Assembly (NCBI RefSeq): GCF_012933505.1 | Contig: NZ_JABBNB010000018.1 | Span: 1 to 64,000 of the forward strand | Direction: 5' to 3' | Length of the DNA stretch: 64,000 nt | Source of the DNA: Gordonia asplenii | GTDB taxonomy: Bacteria; Actinomycetota; Actinomycetes; Mycobacteriales; Mycobacteriaceae | Shown: piece by piece, positions 62,424 through 64,000 of the stretch | How the letters are laid out: the number at the start of each line of letters is the position of its first letter | Numbering within the stretch: position 1 is the first letter of the stretch | Notes under the pieces: model-generated | What the model was told of the DNA's origin: nothing | Seen by the model: only the letters and a program-made list of their open reading frames with translations | Database searches by the model: none | Position numbers and translations under genes: made by a program

Positions 62424-63052
62424 TGTGCGGCTCCGGCCGGAACCCAGTCGGCTGCCTTCTCGACGATCAGTTCCGCCTTGCGGGTGAGCAGCTTGTCCAT
62501 CGACGGTGAATCTCCCTGTGCCACATCGCACAATGCTTCGATGGTCAGCTCGGCGTCGAGGTCTTCCTGCGGGGTGACCGGTCGCAGGGCGCGCGTGATC
62601 TCCACCATGTAGCCGTTGGGGTCGTGGGTGTAGATCGACTCAATGGTCTCGTGCATCACCTGCATCTCGACCGGCCAGTTGGAATCGTCGAGGCGGCGCC
62701 GGTACTCCAGCAGGTCCTCCTCGTCGGCGACGTGGATCGCGAGGTGGCGCGAACGGACGAAGTACTCCGGGGCTCCCGCGGGGAGTCGCGCCCAGGAGTC
62801 GCCGGGCAACTCGGCGTCGCCGATCGGCTCTAGCCCGAAGTAGTAGAAGAAGGCGATGCGGTCTCCCCCGCCGATGTCGAAGAAGAAGTGGATGAAGTCG
62901 GGATGGTTGTCCGGGCCCCAGCCCGCGGCGCAGATCGAGTGAACGACGGGGAATCGCAGCACATCCCGATAGAAGCGGACGGTTGCGGCCGGGTCGAAGG
63001 TGGGGAACGCGGCGTGGTCGACGCCTTGGACTCGATGTTCTGGTTTCGTCAT
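62420..63052 (-). CDS. VOC-fold protein, candidate extradiol dioxygenase
   Basis: 210 residues of the vicinal-oxygen-chelate superfamily. Candidate 2-His-1-carboxylate ligands are H13 (GVDHAAFPTFD), H103 or H107 (RHLAIHVADEED) and E151 (NGYMVEITRAL), the spacing expected for a single-module extradiol enzyme. A C-terminal helical tail (about 160-210) extends the VOC core. The ATG at 63052 follows GGAG. With a maleate-isomerase-like enzyme upstream and a hydrolase downstream it could open an aromatic or heterocyclic diol ring; a glyoxalase-type role is the alternative. Confidence 0.85.
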   Translation of the reverse strand: MTKPEHRVQGVDHAAFPTFDPAATVRFYRDVLRFPVVHSICAAGWGPDNHPDFIHFFFDIGGGDRIAFFYYFGLEPIGDAELPGDSWARLPAGAPEYFVRSRHLAIHVADEEDLLEYRRRLDDSNWPVEMQVMHETIESIYTHDPNGYMVEITRALRPVTPQEDLDAELTIEALCDVAQGDSPSMDKLLTRKAELIVEKAADWVPAGAAQ

Positions 63053-63093
63053 GGGAGTCTCCGATTCGTGGGTGGAATTCGTGGCGGATGGAA

Positions 63094-63846
63094 CTACTGG
63101 GCGAGGACGGCGTCGGCGCGCAGCAGCGAGCCAGCACCGGGGATGTTGACAGGGAGGTTCAGGCTGCGCAGGATCGAATACGCCCCCGCGGTGGCGGCGG
63201 ACAGGACGGGCAGACCAAGTTCCCGTTCGGCTTCTTCGACGATCGACAACGACGGCATCTGCACGCAGCACGACAGCACCAGCGCGTCGGCTCGGCTCAG
63301 GTCGAGGCTGCGCGCGGCGTCGAACACCCGTTGCGACGGAATGCAGCCGACTTCGGCGTTGTCGGCGACTTCCAGCGCCCGCCAGTCGACCACCTCGAAG
63401 CCTTCGTTCTCGATGTAGGCGACGACCTGCTGGGCGAGCGGGCGCATATACGGCATGACCAGCGCAACGCGTCGCACACCGGAGTCACGCAGCGCCCTCA
63501 CCAGTCCGCCCGCGCTGGACAGCGCCGCCGCTGAAGATCCGTCGGCCGAAAGCTGTTCCGCAACAGCATCTTCGACGAGGCGATGCTCGCCGAGTCCGGT
63601 GGCCATGATGGCGACCAGGCAGGCATAGAGCACGGCATCGACCCCGGCGTCGGCGACCTCGACGACGCACCGTTCGCGTTGCGCGTTCATCGCCGCGAGC
63701 TCCTCCGGGGTGACCGCGTGCATCCGCATCCGGCTCGAGTGGAAGGAGAATTCGACGCCCTCGACGCCGGCCAGGATTCGCGGCAGCTCGGTCTCCACCG
63801 TCACGTTCGAGCTCGGGACGATGAGTCCGATGCGATTGATCGTCAT
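63094..63846 (-). CDS. Maleate isomerase-like protein (Asp/Glu racemase superfamily)
   Basis: 250 residues with two candidate catalytic cysteines, C76 (LYACLVA) and C194 (LSCCVQMP), the same numbers I recall for the catalytic pair of Nocardia farcinica maleate isomerase. It also has PSSNVTVETELP (11-22). Such enzymes convert maleate to fumarate at the end of nicotinate or gentisate-type pathways; arylmalonate decarboxylases and other racemases are related alternatives. It is first gene of a four-gene minus-strand operon and has a TTGACA promoter with an overlapping palindrome. Confidence 0.88.
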   Translation of the reverse strand: MTINRIGLIVPSSNVTVETELPRILAGVEGVEFSFHSSRMRMHAVTPEELAAMNAQRERCVVEVADAGVDAVLYACLVAIMATGLGEHRLVEDAVAEQLSADGSSAAALSSAGGLVRALRDSGVRRVALVMPYMRPLAQQVVAYIENEGFEVVDWRALEVADNAEVGCIPSQRVFDAARSLDLSRADALVLSCCVQMPSLSIVEEAERELGLPVLSAATAGAYSILRSLNLPVNIPGAGSLLRADAVLAQ

Positions 63847-63865
63847 TAACCACTCCAGTTCGTTA

Positions 63866-63907
63866 GACGTATATGACGATATTCTGACGGATACGTCGAA
63901 TTGTCAA
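63866..63907 (-). promoter_or_regulatory. Promoter with overlapping inverted repeat for the ring-cleavage-like operon
   Basis: On the minus strand TTGACA (63907-63902) is 17 bp from GAATAT (63884-63879). GACGTAT (63866-63872) and ATACGTC (63891-63897) are perfect 7-bp arms that bracket the -10. A regulator bound there would block the promoter; the gene starting at 63971 on the opposite strand may encode it. Confidence 0.55.
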
Positions 63908-63970
63908 GGGGTTGCCGAGATCACCACACCGCGCGACCCGTGCACCGCCGAGACGCATACGCTCAATCGC

Positions 63971-64000
63971 ATGGCGAAACCGACGATCCGAAGCGCAGGC
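63971..64000 (+). CDS. Possible start of a divergent gene (cut by window end)
   Basis: ATG at 63971 opens a frame MAKPTIRSAG that runs off the window. It is divergent from the four-gene operon with 124 bp between starts, the place expected for its regulator. Only ten codons are visible, so product and even coding status are uncertain. Confidence 0.35.
   Translation, partial: MAKPTIRSAG

Noticed and set aside
63866-63907. Site of the eight-member cluster operator family
   Set aside because: The inverted repeat GACGTAT/ATACGTC has no resemblance to CCAAGCAAA, so it belongs to a different regulator.
1-64000. tRNA, rRNA and riboswitch genes
   Set aside because: I scanned for clover-leaf-like GTTCRANTC segments and long conserved RNA motifs by eye and found none I could support.

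Overview
The window is high-GC actinobacterial DNA. It carries mycolata (Mycobacteriales) cell-wall genes: two Emb-type arabinosyltransferases and the DprE1/DprE2 epimerase pair that makes decaprenyl-phospho-arabinose. Most intergenic gaps at the ends of transcription units hold short palindromic repeats built on GGTTGAGC...GTCGAAACC. Together with many acyl-CoA, mycofactocin-type and TetR genes this fits Gordonia or a close relative; the genus is an inference.

Layout. 0.1-6.7 kb: two tandem emb genes (minus strand). 6.7-12.3 kb: a LysR regulator, cinA, a seven-unit tandem repeat, a TetR gene facing an Lcp/MpaB-like DUF2236 haem oxygenase across a perfect palindrome, and another TetR gene preceded by two operator-like boxes. 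12.8-17.6 kb: an overlapping three-gene operon (aldehyde dehydrogenase, aldonolactone-oxidase-like flavoprotein, PLP-dependent aldolase/racemase-like enzyme) with a divergent LysR gene. 17.8-21.6 kb: a frameshifted MFS transporter, an exported serine hydrolase, the 3' remnant of an FAD dehydrogenase and a DHFR-like reductase.

21.9-50.2 kb is a large catabolic cluster. It contains citryl-CoA-lyase-like and CaiB/BaiF proteins, an HSL esterase, an APH-type phosphotransferase, a KshA-like Rieske oxygenase and KshB-like reductase, three AMP-forming acyl-CoA ligases, two acyl-CoA dehydrogenases, a hydratase, an SDR, a MaoC protein, a thiolase, a Baeyer-Villiger-type monooxygenase, a secreted esterase, an aldehyde dehydrogenase and an NDMA-type alcohol dehydrogenase. 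One six-gene operon unexpectedly includes a pentapeptide-repeat protein. The main finding is a 20-bp palindromic motif (CCAAGCAAAWWTTTGGTTGG) that occurs eight times, once upstream of each of the eight apparent transcription units. One of these units is the cluster's own TetR gene, so this looks like a complete local regulon for an unidentified substrate. The enzyme set suggests hydroxylation and Baeyer-Villiger oxidation, ester or lactone opening, alcohol-to-acid oxidation, CoA activation, and beta-oxidation that may use a kinase/dehydrogenase step for 4-hydroxyacyl-CoA.

50.3-55.6 kb: a secreted lipase, a DUF5997 protein, a cupin, a LysR effector-domain protein without an HTH, then dprE1-dprE2 and a strong terminator. 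56.2-60.4 kb: a likely salicylate-to-gentisate operon that works through CoA thioesters. 60.9-63.9 kb: a tightly overlapping minus-strand operon (maleate-isomerase-like, VOC dioxygenase-like, 82-aa protein, large alpha/beta hydrolase) with a palindrome over its promoter. No rRNA, tRNA, CRISPR array, integrase or transposase was seen.
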